Shown here piece by piece: positions 8,713 through 18,816 of a stretch of 64,000 nucleotides of DNA. The DNA comes from Strigomonas culicis (Eukaryota > Euglenozoa > Kinetoplastea > Trypanosomatida > Trypanosomatidae): assembly GCA_000482145.1 (NCBI GenBank), contig AUXH01000006.1, forward strand, positions 32,276 through 96,275. The letters are read 5' to 3'. Every line of letters begins with the position of its first letter. Position 1 is the stretch's first letter. The notes beneath the pieces were generated by a model. That model ran no database searches and was not told where the DNA came from. It was given only the letters and a program-made list of their open reading frames with translations. The position numbers and the translations under genes are program-made.

Positions 8713-9191
8713 TTTGAGTTGTGGTATGAAACAAAGACAAAGTAGTGTGGTCGTTAAGGAAAGAGAAAGATGGTATATGATAATCATTAAAGCACTCTTA
8801 TTGCGGAGGGATCCATAAGAAAAGTTCACGGGAACTCGTCCCTTCAACATACATATAATACAAGAGTGCATTATGATTCACTCATATATTTTTTTTGGTG
8901 TTTAACACAACCGATCATCTGTATATGCAAGCTTTACATCTCACAGTAGCGCTCACGCTGTATGAAGAGAAGGCCTCAAAATGAAAACAAAAAACAAAAC
9001 AAAAATCAGTGATACGAAAAGAAAAAGCGAATTATTCGTACACAAGTAAATAGAGAGAAATTAAACAAGAAAGCAAAAAAAGGAAGACCAAATCAAAAAA
9101 GAACATATATATACGAATTTCCTCTCCAGTAGTCTATATATTCAAGAAAGAAAGAAAAACAGAAAAAAAAATCGGTTCTATAAACGCATCC
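8713..9191. other. Spacer between scar 1 and AAT A1
   Basis: 479 bases. It contains sequence resembling the YTM1 5' leader (pyrimidine tract about 8745-8770, and a stretch matching 7930-7960), the downstream flank element at 8939-8974, and A/T-rich 3' flank of AAT A1 with short TATATA runs. No gene. Confidence 0.55.
8939..8974. repeat. Array-A downstream flank element, copy 1
   Basis: Closest relative of the 8061-8096 element, located downstream of AAT A1. See that entry for the set. Confidence 0.55.
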
Positions 9192-10662
9192 TCAAACGAC
9201 ACCATAGATGGCGGCAGCGGTACCGAACACACAACCCACGATACCGAGGACGAGAAGTAGATACATGGCGAAGTACTCCACCCACCCAACCTTCTTGAAA
9301 CTCCATTGTCCGCAGTACATGACCATGATGGGGGGGGTAGATCAGGCCGACGAAACCGCCGCACAAGGAGCCAACAAGTCCCAGCACAATATTGATACTC
9401 GGAATGAAGAGACCGGCCACCAGCACGACAGAAGAAGAAATGGCGCACCAGAAGCAGTTCTTGTACCAGACCATGCGGTACACGTCCCACCCCATGTAAT
9501 GGTAGTACACATCACGGATAGGGATCTGATGCAGCGCGAAGCCCACGCACAGCTTGATTACCATGCCGAAGTACGAGACCCACATCTCGGGGGAGTTACG
9601 AGGCTGGTACTTCAGCAGAATGGAGTCATTCACCTCGCTACCGAAGCGGCAGTACCCGAAGATGCCGGACATGAAGTAGAAGGTGCCGCAGGTGCCGAGA
9701 CCGAGGCACGATACAAGGACCATCCTCCGGGGAGAGGCATCGTTCATCTGGTGGTAGATCTCGAATGCATTCATCTGCACAAGGCAGGCGAACAGAAGAC
9801 TTCCGAGCCCGACAATAGCGCTGTTACCCGTGTTGAAGTAGTGGACGTCCGTTCGCCACCCGTTGACCTGCCAGTACTTGATGCAGTCCACCATCATGCA
9901 CACGCAGAAAAACATGACCATCAGTACCGCCAGCGTGGACACGTGGCGGAGAGAGTCGATATTCTTGAGGAGACAAATGGGGAAAATGAAAACAAGCCAA
10001 ATCATAGATGTGATGAGCCGGTTCCCACTTTTAGTCTGTAGGAAAGCAGGCACGGAGGGGTCATCGAAGATGGGCGTGAACAGGTTGCCGATCGAGATCA
10101 CATAGCTGACATCAGTGCCCAAGCAGAAGAGAACAAGAAAGATGGAAATGATCATGGACGGCCAGTACCCGAGAATCGCCTGGGCAATATCAGGGTACGT
10201 GCGCAGTCCAGTGGCATCTGCAGCGCGGGCCATGAGGTACAGCGCGAAGATTGTGAAGAAGACGATGATAATCAGGATTATCATTGCCATGGCGAGTCCC
10301 ATGCTGTTGAAGGCCGAAGGAAGACCCAGGATACCCGTACCAAGCGTGGCACTTCCGAGTGTGAAGGCACTCGCAACGTAGCCACCGGGGGGGATCATGT
10401 ACTCGAAGCAACGCTTGCATTTGAGCAAAAATGCTCGACACCCTGTCCTCTTTGGGCGGTACCCCACTCTGTCTTCATCTTCTTCATCGTCGAACGGGTC
10501 AGGGGCGAACGAGCGACCCTCTTTTTTAGCGGCTCCGTCAAACGCAATGTGGGCCGCAGACACCTGTCGCTGCTCTTCACTGACAATTTCTTCAGCATTA
10601 CCGGTGGTACGAGTAGGTTCGGTCGGGTCAAATACAGATTGTTCAGGACGGCTTTGCGACAT
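9192..10662 (-). pseudogene. AAT A1: AAAP-family amino acid permease with a one-base frameshift near the 3' end
   Basis: Starts at the ATG at 10662. The body is that of an amino acid/auxin permease family (APC superfamily) transporter, expected to have 11 membrane spans: acidic cytosolic N-terminus, YMIPPGGYVASAFTLGSATL opening TM1, and loops FGSEVNDSILLKYQPRNSPE and HQIPIRDVYYHYMGWDVYRM. After LIYPP the other array-A copies continue IMVMYCGQWSF. Here the G run at about 9330-9337 is one base longer (8 instead of 7 after allowing for a C-to-G change), so the frame reads HHGHVL and runs to 9178. The original frame would stop at 9192-9194 and give 489 residues. As read, the last roughly 45 residues, including the final membrane span, are replaced. 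A homopolymer assembly error is an equal possibility. Confidence 0.85.
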
Positions 10663-10912
10663 TGTGATGGACAGGTATAACGGTAGTATAGTTAGGGTTA
10701 TTGATTTGATGTGTTTTGAAAAGGAATGAAAAGTAAGAAATGAACAGAGATCTCTTTGATAACTGTAAAAGTATGAAGAGAAGATGTGAAAAGGACGACA
10801 CTTTTATGTAGTCAGATGAGCACCACTAACTACACAACAGCATTCTACGGTGGTAGTAGCATAGGACACGTCAAAACTCACTCTATAGGGTCGAAGAAAG
10901 CTTAACACAATG

Positions 10913-11323
10913 AACACACGTCTCAACCACTCTGCACAGTCCACTGTGTAGATGGGCTGTGCGCGTCCGTCAGCCACTTGGGGTAAGAGTCACACGAGCA
11001 GAACTATCTAGCAGAGCACCGTGATGGCAGCACGAAAAATGGCTCCACCACGTCTTCACTTCACACATCCAAGAAAATGAAAAAGAACATGTCGCCTCCT
11101 CTTGGGTCTTCGCCCATAATGATGTCACCATTCAGCAAGTAGTCAAACTGATGAGACACCGACGCCTTCACAACACTCTGCAGCAGCGCCTTAAGAAAGT
11201 CAGTGAAAGTGTTCAGCGTAATGGAGTGCACCTGCTCCGCCATGCCCATTAAAAAAGTAGTCGTGAAGAAGGTGACAGCTGCATTTCGGTGGCATTCGTC
11301 CTTGTTGGCTCTGATTCATCTAT
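10913..11323 (-). pseudogene. Chimeric scar 2: YTM1 5' piece joined to 173-aa gene 3' piece
   Basis: The start-equivalent codon at 11321-11323 is ATA. IDESEPTRTNATE follows, then a frameshift, then YTM1-like residues in the shifted frame (EQVHSITLNTFTDFLKALLQ, FDYLLNG). The left part, 10913-11060, matches the 3' end of the 173-aa gene at nucleotide level (AGCAGAACTATCTAGCAGAG). The frame is broken, so it is a remnant. The 250 bases between it and the AAT A1 start hold only AT-rich leader. Confidence 0.7.
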
Positions 11324-11836
11324 TATTTTATGTTGTTGCATGAATGAAAAACAAAAGTATAGTAGTTCAAGAAAGAAAGAGAAGATACATACCAACAAAA
11401 AGATACATGTAGCATAATGCAACCAATAAGAACGTCCCACAGAAATGTGTGTGTTGAACAGTATTCCGCTCTCTCCCAGAATGGTGCCATACTATATCGT
11501 AAAATGTACCACATTTCAGTACAAAAATAGTTTTCGATTTATCAAGGCGGCACATCTCACAATAGCACCCGTCCTATATGAAGAGAGAGCTACATACATG
11601 AAAAGAGCGAAAACTAACCCAAAAAAAAACGTAAAAAAGGAAAAGAAGACCGAATTATTGATAAACATGAAACCTGTATATATTAAAAGAGAGTATATCG
11701 CTTTTCAAAAAAAAAAAGTATGTATAGTCACTTCTACATATATTCATTTGCATGTTTTTGAAACTACTGGACGTTTTAAAAAAAAAAGGGAGAAGGGGTA
11801 GAAAATTAAAGTAAAAAAAGAGCTCTTCATTCATCC
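11324..11836. other. Spacer between scar 2 and AAT A2
   Basis: 513 bases with the downstream flank element at 11555-11590, several A homopolymers and purine-rich plus-strand runs. Only low-complexity open frames are present; no gene is supported. Confidence 0.55.
11555..11590. repeat. Array-A downstream flank element, copy 2
   Basis: Contains TCTCACAATAGCACCCGTCC and a following GAAGAGAGAGC. Same element as at 8061 and 8939. Confidence 0.5.
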
Positions 11837-13306
11837 TCAAACGACACCATAGATGGCGGCAATGGAACCGAACACGCAGCCCACAATACCGAGGATGAGA
11901 AGTAGATACATGGCGAAGTACTCCAGCCAGCCCACCTTCTTGAAGCTCCACTGGCCGCAGTACATGACCATAATCGGGGGGTAGATCAGGCCGACGAAGG
12001 CACCGCACAGAGAGCCCATCAGCCCAAGCACGGTCACGATGCTCGGAATGAAGAGGCCGGCCACCATCACGACGGAAGAGGAAATGGCGCACCAGAAGCA
12101 GTTCTTGTACCAGACCATGCGGTACACGTCCCACCCCATGTAATGGTAGAACACATCGCGGATAGGGATCTGATGCAGCGCGAAGCCCACGCACAGCTTG
12201 ATCACAATACCAAAGTACGAGACCCACATCTCGGGGGAGTTACGAGGCTGGTACTTCAGCAGAATGGAGTCATTCACCTCGCTACCGAAGCGGCAGTACC
12301 CGAAGATGCCGGACATGAAGTAGAAGGTGCCACAGGTGCCCATGCCCAGGGCCGACACGAGAACCATCTTCCGGGGGGAGGCGTTGTTCATCTGGTGGTA
12401 GATCTCGAACGCATTCATCTGCACAAGGCAGGCAAAGAGAAGGCTCCCCAGACTCACAATGGCACCGTTACCCGTGTTGAAGTAGTTGACATCCGTTCTC
12501 CACCCGTTGGCCTTCCAGTACTTGATGCAGTCCACCATCATGCACACGCAGAAGAACATGACCAGTAGCACCGCCAGCGTGGACACGTGGCGGAGCGAGT
12601 CCACGCTCTTAAGCAGGCAAATGGGGAAAATACAAGCAAGCCAAACCATGGCGATGATAAGACGGTTTCCGCTCTTCGTCTGCAGGTAGGCGGGCACGGA
12701 GGGGTCATCAAATATCGGCGTGAACAGGTTGCCGATCGAGATGATATAGCTGACATCGATGCCCAAACAGAAGAGGACAAGAAACGCAGAAATGAACATG
12801 GACGGCCAGTAGCCGAGAATCGCCTGGGCAATATCAGGGTACGTGCGCATCCCGGTCACATCCGCAGCACGGGCCATGAGGTACAGGGAGAAGATCGTGA
12901 AGAAGACGATGATGATGAGGATGATGAGAGCCATGGCGAGTCCCATGCTGTTGAAGGCAGAAGGGAGGGCAAGGATACCCGTACCAAGCGTCGCACTGCC
13001 GAGTGTGAAGGCACTGGCAATGTAGCCACCCGGGGGGATCATGTACTCTAAGCAGTACTTGAACTTCAAGAGGAATCCTCGGCATCCGGTCGGTGTCGGT
13101 TTCGATTTCACCCTGTTGTCGTCCTCTTCTTCATCAAATGGGTCTGCATCGCATGAACGGGTATCTTTCTTGGCAGCTGCGTCAAACACGATGTGGGCCG
13201 CGGAGACCTGTCGCTGCTCTTCACTGACGAATTGTTCAGTGTGCCCGGCGGTACGATTTGTGTCGTTCGGGTCAAACACTGAGTGTTCAGGACGGCTTTG
13301 CGACAT
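11837..13306 (-). CDS. AAT A2: AAAP-family amino acid transporter
   Basis: 489 residues from the ATG at 13306. A plasma-membrane-type amino acid permease of the AAAP family: acidic N-terminal tail (DPFDEEEDDNR), Cys-containing juxtamembrane stretch, about 11 membrane spans, C-terminus ending FGSIAAIYGVV. TM1 carries the conserved small-residue stretch SATLGTGILALPSAFNSMG. The first roughly 137 codons appear identical at nucleotide level to those of A3, whereas the rest differs by scattered substitutions. Substrate cannot be read from sequence; related trypanosomatid proteins carry diverse amino acids. Confidence 0.93.
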   Translation of the reverse strand: MSQSRPEHSVFDPNDTNRTAGHTEQFVSEEQRQVSAAHIVFDAAAKKDTRSCDADPFDEEEDDNRVKSKPTPTGCRGFLLKFKYCLEYMIPPGGYIASAFTLGSATLGTGILALPSAFNSMGLAMALIILIIIVFFTIFSLYLMARAADVTGMRTYPDIAQAILGYWPSMFISAFLVLFCLGIDVSYIISIGNLFTPIFDDPSVPAYLQTKSGNRLIIAMVWLACIFPICLLKSVDSLRHVSTLAVLLVMFFCVCMMVDCIKYWKANGWRTDVNYFNTGNGAIVSLGSLLFACLVQMNAFEIYHQMNNASPRKMVLVSALGMGTCGTFYFMSGIFGYCRFGSEVNDSILLKYQPRNSPEMWVSYFGIVIKLCVGFALHQIPIRDVFYHYMGWDVYRMVWYKNCFWCAISSSVVMVAGLFIPSIVTVLGLMGSLCGAFVGLIYPPIMVMYCGQWSFKKVGWLEYFAMYLLLILGIVGCVFGSIAAIYGVV

Positions 13307-13556
13307 TTTAACGGACAGGTGTAACGGTAGGATGCTTGTGTTAATAGATGTGTAGTTCGTAGGATTTGAAGATGAAATAAAAAGAAAAAACGAAAGAACA
13401 CAGATGTGTGATATATGTAAGGGGACTGAGAAAAGAATAAAAGGAGAAGAAACGTTATTTTAGTTACACAAAGATCACACAACAGTAAACCACAGTTGCA
13501 GTAGGATAGATGACATCAACAGTCACTCTGTGTGGCCAAAGTGAGCATACCCAACG

Positions 13557-13973
13557 ACAACATGTCTCAACCATTATGAAGATGGTGCGTTGCTGAAGCA
13601 ATCTGTGGGCCCATGTGTCGCCACGGTTGGGAGCCGCTCACAGCAGAAGTATGTAGCAATGCACTGTGACGGCAACGGGGAAATGGCTTTTCAATTTACG
13701 CGTTTTCTGCGTACAGGAACAGAAGTAGGCGTACGTATATTGTTTCCTCCATGAGCTCTTCGCACGTAATGGACTTGTCACTCAGCACGTAGTCAAATTT
13801 CTGCGACACCTGCACCTCAACAAACCTATGTAGCAGCGCACTACGAATGCACTGAGGGTGCATAGAAGCATCGCTTACACCTGCTTCGGTATGCTCTCTG
13901 CAAAGGTAGTCGCGAATATGGTGAGAACCAACTTTCGGTCAGCACAACTAGATGTTGTCTATGTTTCATTCAT
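13557..13973 (-). pseudogene. Chimeric scar 3: YTM1 5' piece joined to 173-aa gene 3' piece
   Basis: The YTM1-equivalent ATG is kept at 13971-13973, but codon 5 is TAG and further frame changes follow. The YTM1 part is still clear at DNA level (GGTAGTCGCGAATATGGTGA; GTAGTCAAATTTCTGCGACA against GTCGAACTTCTGCGACG in YTM1). The translated join reads SITCEELMEETIYVRLLLFL, matching SEDLMAADKCLFISL of the 173-aa gene from the Glu-Glu-Leu-Met onward. This places the junction near codon 70 of YTM1 and codon 94 of the other gene. Confidence 0.72.
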
Positions 13974-14210
13974 TTTATGGATTCTTTGGTATCGTACAAA
14001 AAAGAAAGACAAAGATGCGTTCAGAATAAGAGCGATACTATACAGCAAACCAATAGAGACAGATCTAGCATGCAGTAATCCAAGTACAGACTTAATACGA
14101 TTGAGTCGGTTGTACACCATTTAATAGTTCAAACTGACCCATGCTTTACTTTAACGTTTTACTGACACTTTTCTTGACAAAACTCATGTTCTGTACATAT
14201 AAGCGACCAA

Positions 14211-14246
14211 TCTCCTAATAGCGTCCATGCTATACAAAGAGAAAGA
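14211..14246. repeat. Array-A downstream flank element, copy 3
   Basis: TCTCCTAATAGCGTCCATGC and a following CAAAGAGAAAG; diverged but collinear with the copy at 8061, including the shared 30 bases to its left. Confidence 0.5.
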
Positions 14247-14490
14247 TTAAAAAGGGAAAATGAAAAAATGATCACAGAAAAAAAGAAATTAAAAAAAGCG
14301 AATTATGCGTAAACAATTGGAGAGTAAGGTAATCAAAAAACAAAAAAAAGAGAGAAACAGATCGAAAAAAAAGGTCCACTACATATATATATACATAGTG
14401 CTTTATCCCCAGAAAAAAAGGTTTTCGAAAGAAAAAACAATGAACAATGAAAGAACAAATCTAAAAAAAACAACATATATATGTAAAAAC

Positions 14491-14513
14491 ATATATATAT
14501 ATATATATATATA
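14491..14513. repeat. AT dinucleotide microsatellite
   Basis: About eleven uninterrupted AT units in the 3' flank of AAT A3. Confidence 0.9.
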
Positions 14514-14600
14514 GTATTTTTCCCAAAAGAAACGTTTTCAGAAGAAAAAAAAGGAGAGAAGGGAAAGATTTATCATGAAAAAACTTTTATCGGTGCATTC

Positions 14601-16070
14601 TCAAACAACACCATAGATGGCGGCAGCAGAACCGAACACGCAACCCACGATACCGAGGACGAGAAGTAGATACATGGCGCAGTACTCCATCCACCCAACC
14701 TTCTTGAAACTCCATTGTCCGCAGTACATGACCATAATCGGGGGGTAGATCAGGCCAACGAAGGCACCGCACAGAGAGCCAACCAGGCCAAGCACCGTCA
14801 CGATGCTCGGAATGAAGAGACCGGCGACCATCACGATGGAAGAAGAAATGGCGCACCAGAAGCAGTTCTTGTACCACGTCATGCGGTACACGTCCCACCC
14901 CATGTAATGGTAGAACACATCACGGATAGGGATCTGATGCAGCGCAAAGCCCACGCACAGCTTGATCACCATGCCGAAGTACGAGACCCACATCTCGGGA
15001 GAGTTACGAGGCTGGTACTTCAGTAGAACGGAGTCATTCACCTCGCTACCGAAGCGGCAGTACCCGAAGATGCCGGACATGAAGTAGAAGGTGCCGCAGG
15101 TGCCCATGCCCAGGCACGATACAAGGACCATCTTCCGGGGAGAGGCGTCGTTCAACTGGTGGTAGATCTCGAACGCATTCATCTGCACAAGGCAGGCGAA
15201 CAGAAGGCTTCCCAGACTCACAATGGCAGCGTTGCCCGTGTTGAAGTAGTTGACATCCGTTCGCCACCCGTTCACCTTCCAGTACTTGATGCAGTCCACC
15301 ATCATGCACACACAGAAGAACATGACCATCACCACGGCCAGCGTGGATACGTGACGAAGAGAGTCGACACTCTTAAGAAGGCAAATGGGGAAAATGCAGA
15401 CAAGCCAAACCATGGCTGTGATGAGCCGGTTCCCGCCCTTCGTCCGCAGATACTCGGGTACGGAGGGATCATCGAAGATAGGTGTAAAAAGGTTACCGAT
15501 CGATATCACATAGCTGACATCGATACCCAAACAGTAGAAGACAAGAAAGATGGAAATGAACATGGACGGCCAGTAGCCGAGAATCGCCTGGGCAATATCA
15601 GGGTACGTGCGCAGTCCTGTGACATCGGAACACCGGGCCATGAGGTACAGGGAGAAAATCGTGAAGAAGACGATGATGATGAGGATGATGAGAGCCATGG
15701 CGAGTCCCATGCTGTTGAAGGCAGAAGGGAGGGCAAGGATACCCGTACCAAGCGTCGCACTGCCGAGTGTGAAGGCACTGGCAATGTAGCCACCCGGGGG
15801 GATCATGTACTCTAAGCAGTACTTGAACTTCAAGAGGAATCCTCGGCATCCGGTCGGTGTCGGTTTCGATTTCACCCTGTTGTCGTCCTCTTCTTCATCA
15901 AATGGGTCTGCATCGCATGAACGGGTATCTTTCTTGGCAGCTGCGTCAAACACGATGTGGGCCGCGGAGACCTGTCGCTGCTCTTCACTGACGAATTGTT
16001 CAGTGTGCCCGGCGGTACGATTTGTGTCGTTCGGGTCAAACACTGAGTGTTCAGGACGGCTTTGCGACAT
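14601..16070 (-). CDS. AAT A3: AAAP-family amino acid transporter
   Basis: 489 residues from the ATG at 16070, same family and topology as A2. The 413 bases from 15658 to 16070 appear identical to 12894-13306 of A2, and both tracts end at the start codon, beyond which the leaders are unrelated. Downstream of this block it diverges: MARCSDVTG instead of MARAADVTG, and SVPEYLRTKGGNRL where A2 has AYLQTKSGNRL. The C-terminus ends AAAIYGVV. This patchwork fits gene conversion between array members. Confidence 0.93.
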   Translation of the reverse strand: MSQSRPEHSVFDPNDTNRTAGHTEQFVSEEQRQVSAAHIVFDAAAKKDTRSCDADPFDEEEDDNRVKSKPTPTGCRGFLLKFKYCLEYMIPPGGYIASAFTLGSATLGTGILALPSAFNSMGLAMALIILIIIVFFTIFSLYLMARCSDVTGLRTYPDIAQAILGYWPSMFISIFLVFYCLGIDVSYVISIGNLFTPIFDDPSVPEYLRTKGGNRLITAMVWLVCIFPICLLKSVDSLRHVSTLAVVMVMFFCVCMMVDCIKYWKVNGWRTDVNYFNTGNAAIVSLGSLLFACLVQMNAFEIYHQLNDASPRKMVLVSCLGMGTCGTFYFMSGIFGYCRFGSEVNDSVLLKYQPRNSPEMWVSYFGMVIKLCVGFALHQIPIRDVFYHYMGWDVYRMTWYKNCFWCAISSSIVMVAGLFIPSIVTVLGLVGSLCGAFVGLIYPPIMVMYCGQWSFKKVGWMEYCAMYLLLVLGIVGCVFGSAAAIYGVV

Positions 16071-16289
16071 AGTTATACCCTTGTGTGAAGGTAGTAGAGT
16101 TCGAATTGTTGATTTTTTTTTTTACGGTACGAGAATGGAAACTAAAAAAAAAAATGAACAGAGATTGTTTTAGAACCTATAAAGAGAGTACGAGGAGAGA
16201 AGAGATAGAAGGAACACTATAATAGCCACATAAATATCGTAATAAAAAATAAAAATATGAACAGTATCCCAAAGTGTTAGTGGAAATAG

Positions 16290-16670
16290 GAAACATCAAG
16301 CAACCACAGTACGGAGCGGCAGTCGCTAAGGCCTCAAGCCCCTCCCAGCAGAAGTGCCTAGCAGTGCCCGTGGCGGCAATACGAATGATGGCGTTGCTGC
16401 TTCCTTCCTTTCTATAGACAGGAACACAAACAAGTACATATCTTCTGCTCTCCACTGCCCGATCGTGATAACGTCGTCATTCAGCTAGTCCTCTTTTTTT
16501 TTTACCCGTGCCCCCATAACACTCTGCAGCAGCGGATTAAGACATTTGGTGAAAGCAATCAGCAGAACCGAGGGGACCTACTCCGTTAGAATCATTGAAA
16601 AGGTAGTACTGGGGAAGGTGACAGCCACATCTCCGGTGGCACCATTGTCGATTCCGTATGCTTAGTCTAT
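16290..16670 (-). pseudogene. Chimeric scar 4: YTM1 5' piece joined to 173-aa gene 3' piece
   Basis: The start-equivalent codon at 16668-16670 is ATA and the third codon is TAA. Downstream the YTM1 relationship is visible as ATGDVAVTF and LNPLLQSV, with breaks. Across the join the translation LNDDVITIGQWRAEDMYLFV continues as FLSIERKEAATPSFVL, matching AADKCLFISLCVEKEDVAGA of the 173-aa gene. The junction is in the same place as in the other scars. Confidence 0.72.
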
Positions 16671-17346
16671 TTTATCTTTCTTTCGGTCTTGTTTGAAAGA
16701 AAAAAGAGGTGTTGTGGTTAAACAAAGGGAGAAATGAGATACAACGATAATAACTGCACAATTAATGCAAAGGATCAACAAACCACTTCACAACAATCTA
16801 TCCGTTGAAATTTACCTTCTGGTATAACACGCACAGTGCATTACTCTCTTTTATCGTTTTTTTTTTTATCTGGACCAAACTAATGTTTAGTAGATCGAAG
16901 CCCCACTCCTGATAGTAGCATAGATGCTACATAAAAAGAAAGTACAGATAAAATGAAGAGAAATTAACAAAAGAATCCTATGTAACCGAAATCCACTTTA
17001 TAGAAAAGTGTAGTGATAAAGTACTATCGAAAATAAAAAAGAGAAACAAAATACAACAATGAGGATAAATAGAATCAAAAAGAACTAATACATTCACATG
17101 TATAAACTATATACATATGTGTAGAAGTCTTATAAACAAAATCCGTTTTTTTTTTTTAAGTAGATGTATATATATATATATTTGACCATGTAATAAACGT
17201 TTTCGAAAGAAAAAACAATGAGAGAAACAAATCAAAAAAAAATAACATATATATATATCGTTTTTTCCCAAAAGAAACGTTTTCGAAAGAAAAAAAAAGG
17301 AGAGAAGGGAAAGATTTATCATGAAAAAACTTTTATCGGTGCATTC
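16671..17346. other. Spacer between scar 4 and AAT A4
   Basis: 676 bases. Contains a YTM1-leader-like pyrimidine tract (16695-16740), a diverged flank element (16905-16942), a short TA run at 17165-17181, and the A3-like 3' flank at 17262-17346. No gene. Confidence 0.5.
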
Positions 17347-18816
17347 TCAAACGACACCATAGATGGCGGCAATGGAACCGAACACGCAGCCCACGATACC
17401 GAGGAAGAGAAGTAGATACATGGCGAAGTACTCCATCCAGCCCACCTTCTTCAACGTCCATTGTCCGCAGTACATGGCCATAATAGGAGGGTAGATCAGG
17501 CCGACGAAGGCACCGCACAGGGAACCGACCAGTCCAAGCACCGTCACGATGCTCGGAATGAAGAGGCCGGCCACCATCACGACGGAAGAAGAAATGGCGC
17601 ACCAGAAGCAGTTCTTGTACCACGTCATGCGGTACACGTCCCACCCCATGTAATGGTAGTACACATCACGGATAGGGATCTGATGCAGCGCGAAGCCCAC
17701 GCACAGCTTGATTACCATGCCGAAGTACGAGACCCACATCTCGGGAGAGTTACGAGGCTGGTACTTCAGCAGAATGGAGTCATTCACCTCGCTACCGAAG
17801 CGGCAGTACCCGAAGATGCCGGACATGAAGTAGAAGGTGCCGCAGGTGCCCATGCCCAGGCACGCCACGAGAACCATCTTCCGGGGAGAGGCATCGTTCA
17901 ACTGGTGGTAGATCTCGAATGCATTCATCTGCACAAGGCAGGCGAACAGAAGGCTTCCGAGACTCACAATGGCACCGTTACCCGTGTTGAAGTAGTGGAC
18001 ATCCGTCCGCCACCCGTTGACCTTCCAGTACTTGATGCAGTCCACCATCATGCACACACAGAAGAACATGACCATCACCACGGCCAGCGTGGACACGTGG
18101 CGGAGAGAGTCGACGCTCTTAAGCAGGCAAATGGGGAAAATGAGAACAAGCCAAACCATGGCTGTGATGAGACGGTTTCCGCTCTTCGTCCGCAGGTAGG
18201 CCGGCACGGAGGGGTCATCGAAGATAGGTGTAAAAAGGTTGCCGATCGAGATCATATAGCTAACATCGATACCCAAACAGTAAAGAACAAGGAAGGCAGA
18301 GATGACCACAGACGGCCAGTAGCCGAGAATGGACTTGGCAATATCAGGGTACGTGCGCATCCCGGTCACATCGGAACAGCGGGCCATGACGTAGAGGGAG
18401 AAAATCGTGAAGAAGACGATAATGATGAGGATGATGAGAGCCATGGCCATTCCCATGCTGTTGAAGGCAGAAGGGAGGGCAAGGATACCCGTACCAAGAT
18501 TTGCACTGCCGAGTGTGAAGGCACTGGCAATGTAGCCACCCGGGGGGATCATGTACTCGAAGCAGTACTTGCACTTCAAGAGGAATCCTCGGCATCCGGT
18601 CGGTGTCGGCTTCGACTTTAGCTTGTTCTCGTCCAGTTCCTCATCGAAAGGGTCGGCATCGCATGTACGGGTGTCTTGCTTTTCGGCTGCGTCAAACACG
18701 ATGTGGGCCGCGGAGACCTGTCGCTGCTCTTCACTGACGAATTGTTCAGTGTGCCCGGCGGTACGATTTGTGTCGTTCGGGTCAAACACTGAGTGTTCAG
18801 GGCGGCTTTGCGACAT
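17347..18816 (-). CDS. AAT A4: AAAP-family amino acid transporter
   Basis: 489 residues from the ATG at 18816; first array-A gene in transcription order. It shares the opening MSQSRPEHSVFDPNDTNRT with A2 and A3, but its acidic tail differs (DEELDENKLKSKPT) and TM1 has SANLGTGILALPSAFNSMGM. Loops FGSEVNDSILLKYQPRNSPE and HQIPIRDVYYHYMGWDVYRM are conserved with A1. It ends FGSIAAIYGVV. The reading frame is intact. Substrate unknown. Confidence 0.93.
   Translation of the reverse strand: MSQSRPEHSVFDPNDTNRTAGHTEQFVSEEQRQVSAAHIVFDAAEKQDTRTCDADPFDEELDENKLKSKPTPTGCRGFLLKCKYCFEYMIPPGGYIASAFTLGSANLGTGILALPSAFNSMGMAMALIILIIIVFFTIFSLYVMARCSDVTGMRTYPDIAKSILGYWPSVVISAFLVLYCLGIDVSYMISIGNLFTPIFDDPSVPAYLRTKSGNRLITAMVWLVLIFPICLLKSVDSLRHVSTLAVVMVMFFCVCMMVDCIKYWKVNGWRTDVHYFNTGNGAIVSLGSLLFACLVQMNAFEIYHQLNDASPRKMVLVACLGMGTCGTFYFMSGIFGYCRFGSEVNDSILLKYQPRNSPEMWVSYFGMVIKLCVGFALHQIPIRDVYYHYMGWDVYRMTWYKNCFWCAISSSVVMVAGLFIPSIVTVLGLVGSLCGAFVGLIYPPIMAMYCGQWTLKKVGWMEYFAMYLLLFLGIVGCVFGSIAAIYGVV

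Larger units (their letters stand above)
13974..14600. other. Spacer between scar 3 and AAT A3
   Basis: 627 bases: a YTM1-leader-like segment, the downstream flank element at 14211-14246 preceded by GACAAAACTCATGTTCTGTA (which also occurs near 8030), an AT microsatellite, and a 3' flank (14515-14600) almost identical to that of A4 (17262-17346). No gene. Confidence 0.55.

Noticed and set aside
14491..14513. AT repeat as a replication origin or hairpin regulatory element
   Set aside because: A simple microsatellite in a 3' flank; nothing else around it supports an origin.
8303..16670. The spacer pieces as independent small genes
   Set aside because: Scars 2-4 have stops or frameshifts and match fragments of two known neighbours. 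They are better explained as duplication remnants. Only scar 1 remains open, and it is reported as a finding.
17461..18621. Plus-strand open frame of 386 codons, and similar ones opposite other AATs
   Set aside because: These are antisense shadows repeated wherever a transporter copy occurs; they are rich in His, Asp and Arg, have no domain features and have no leader signals.
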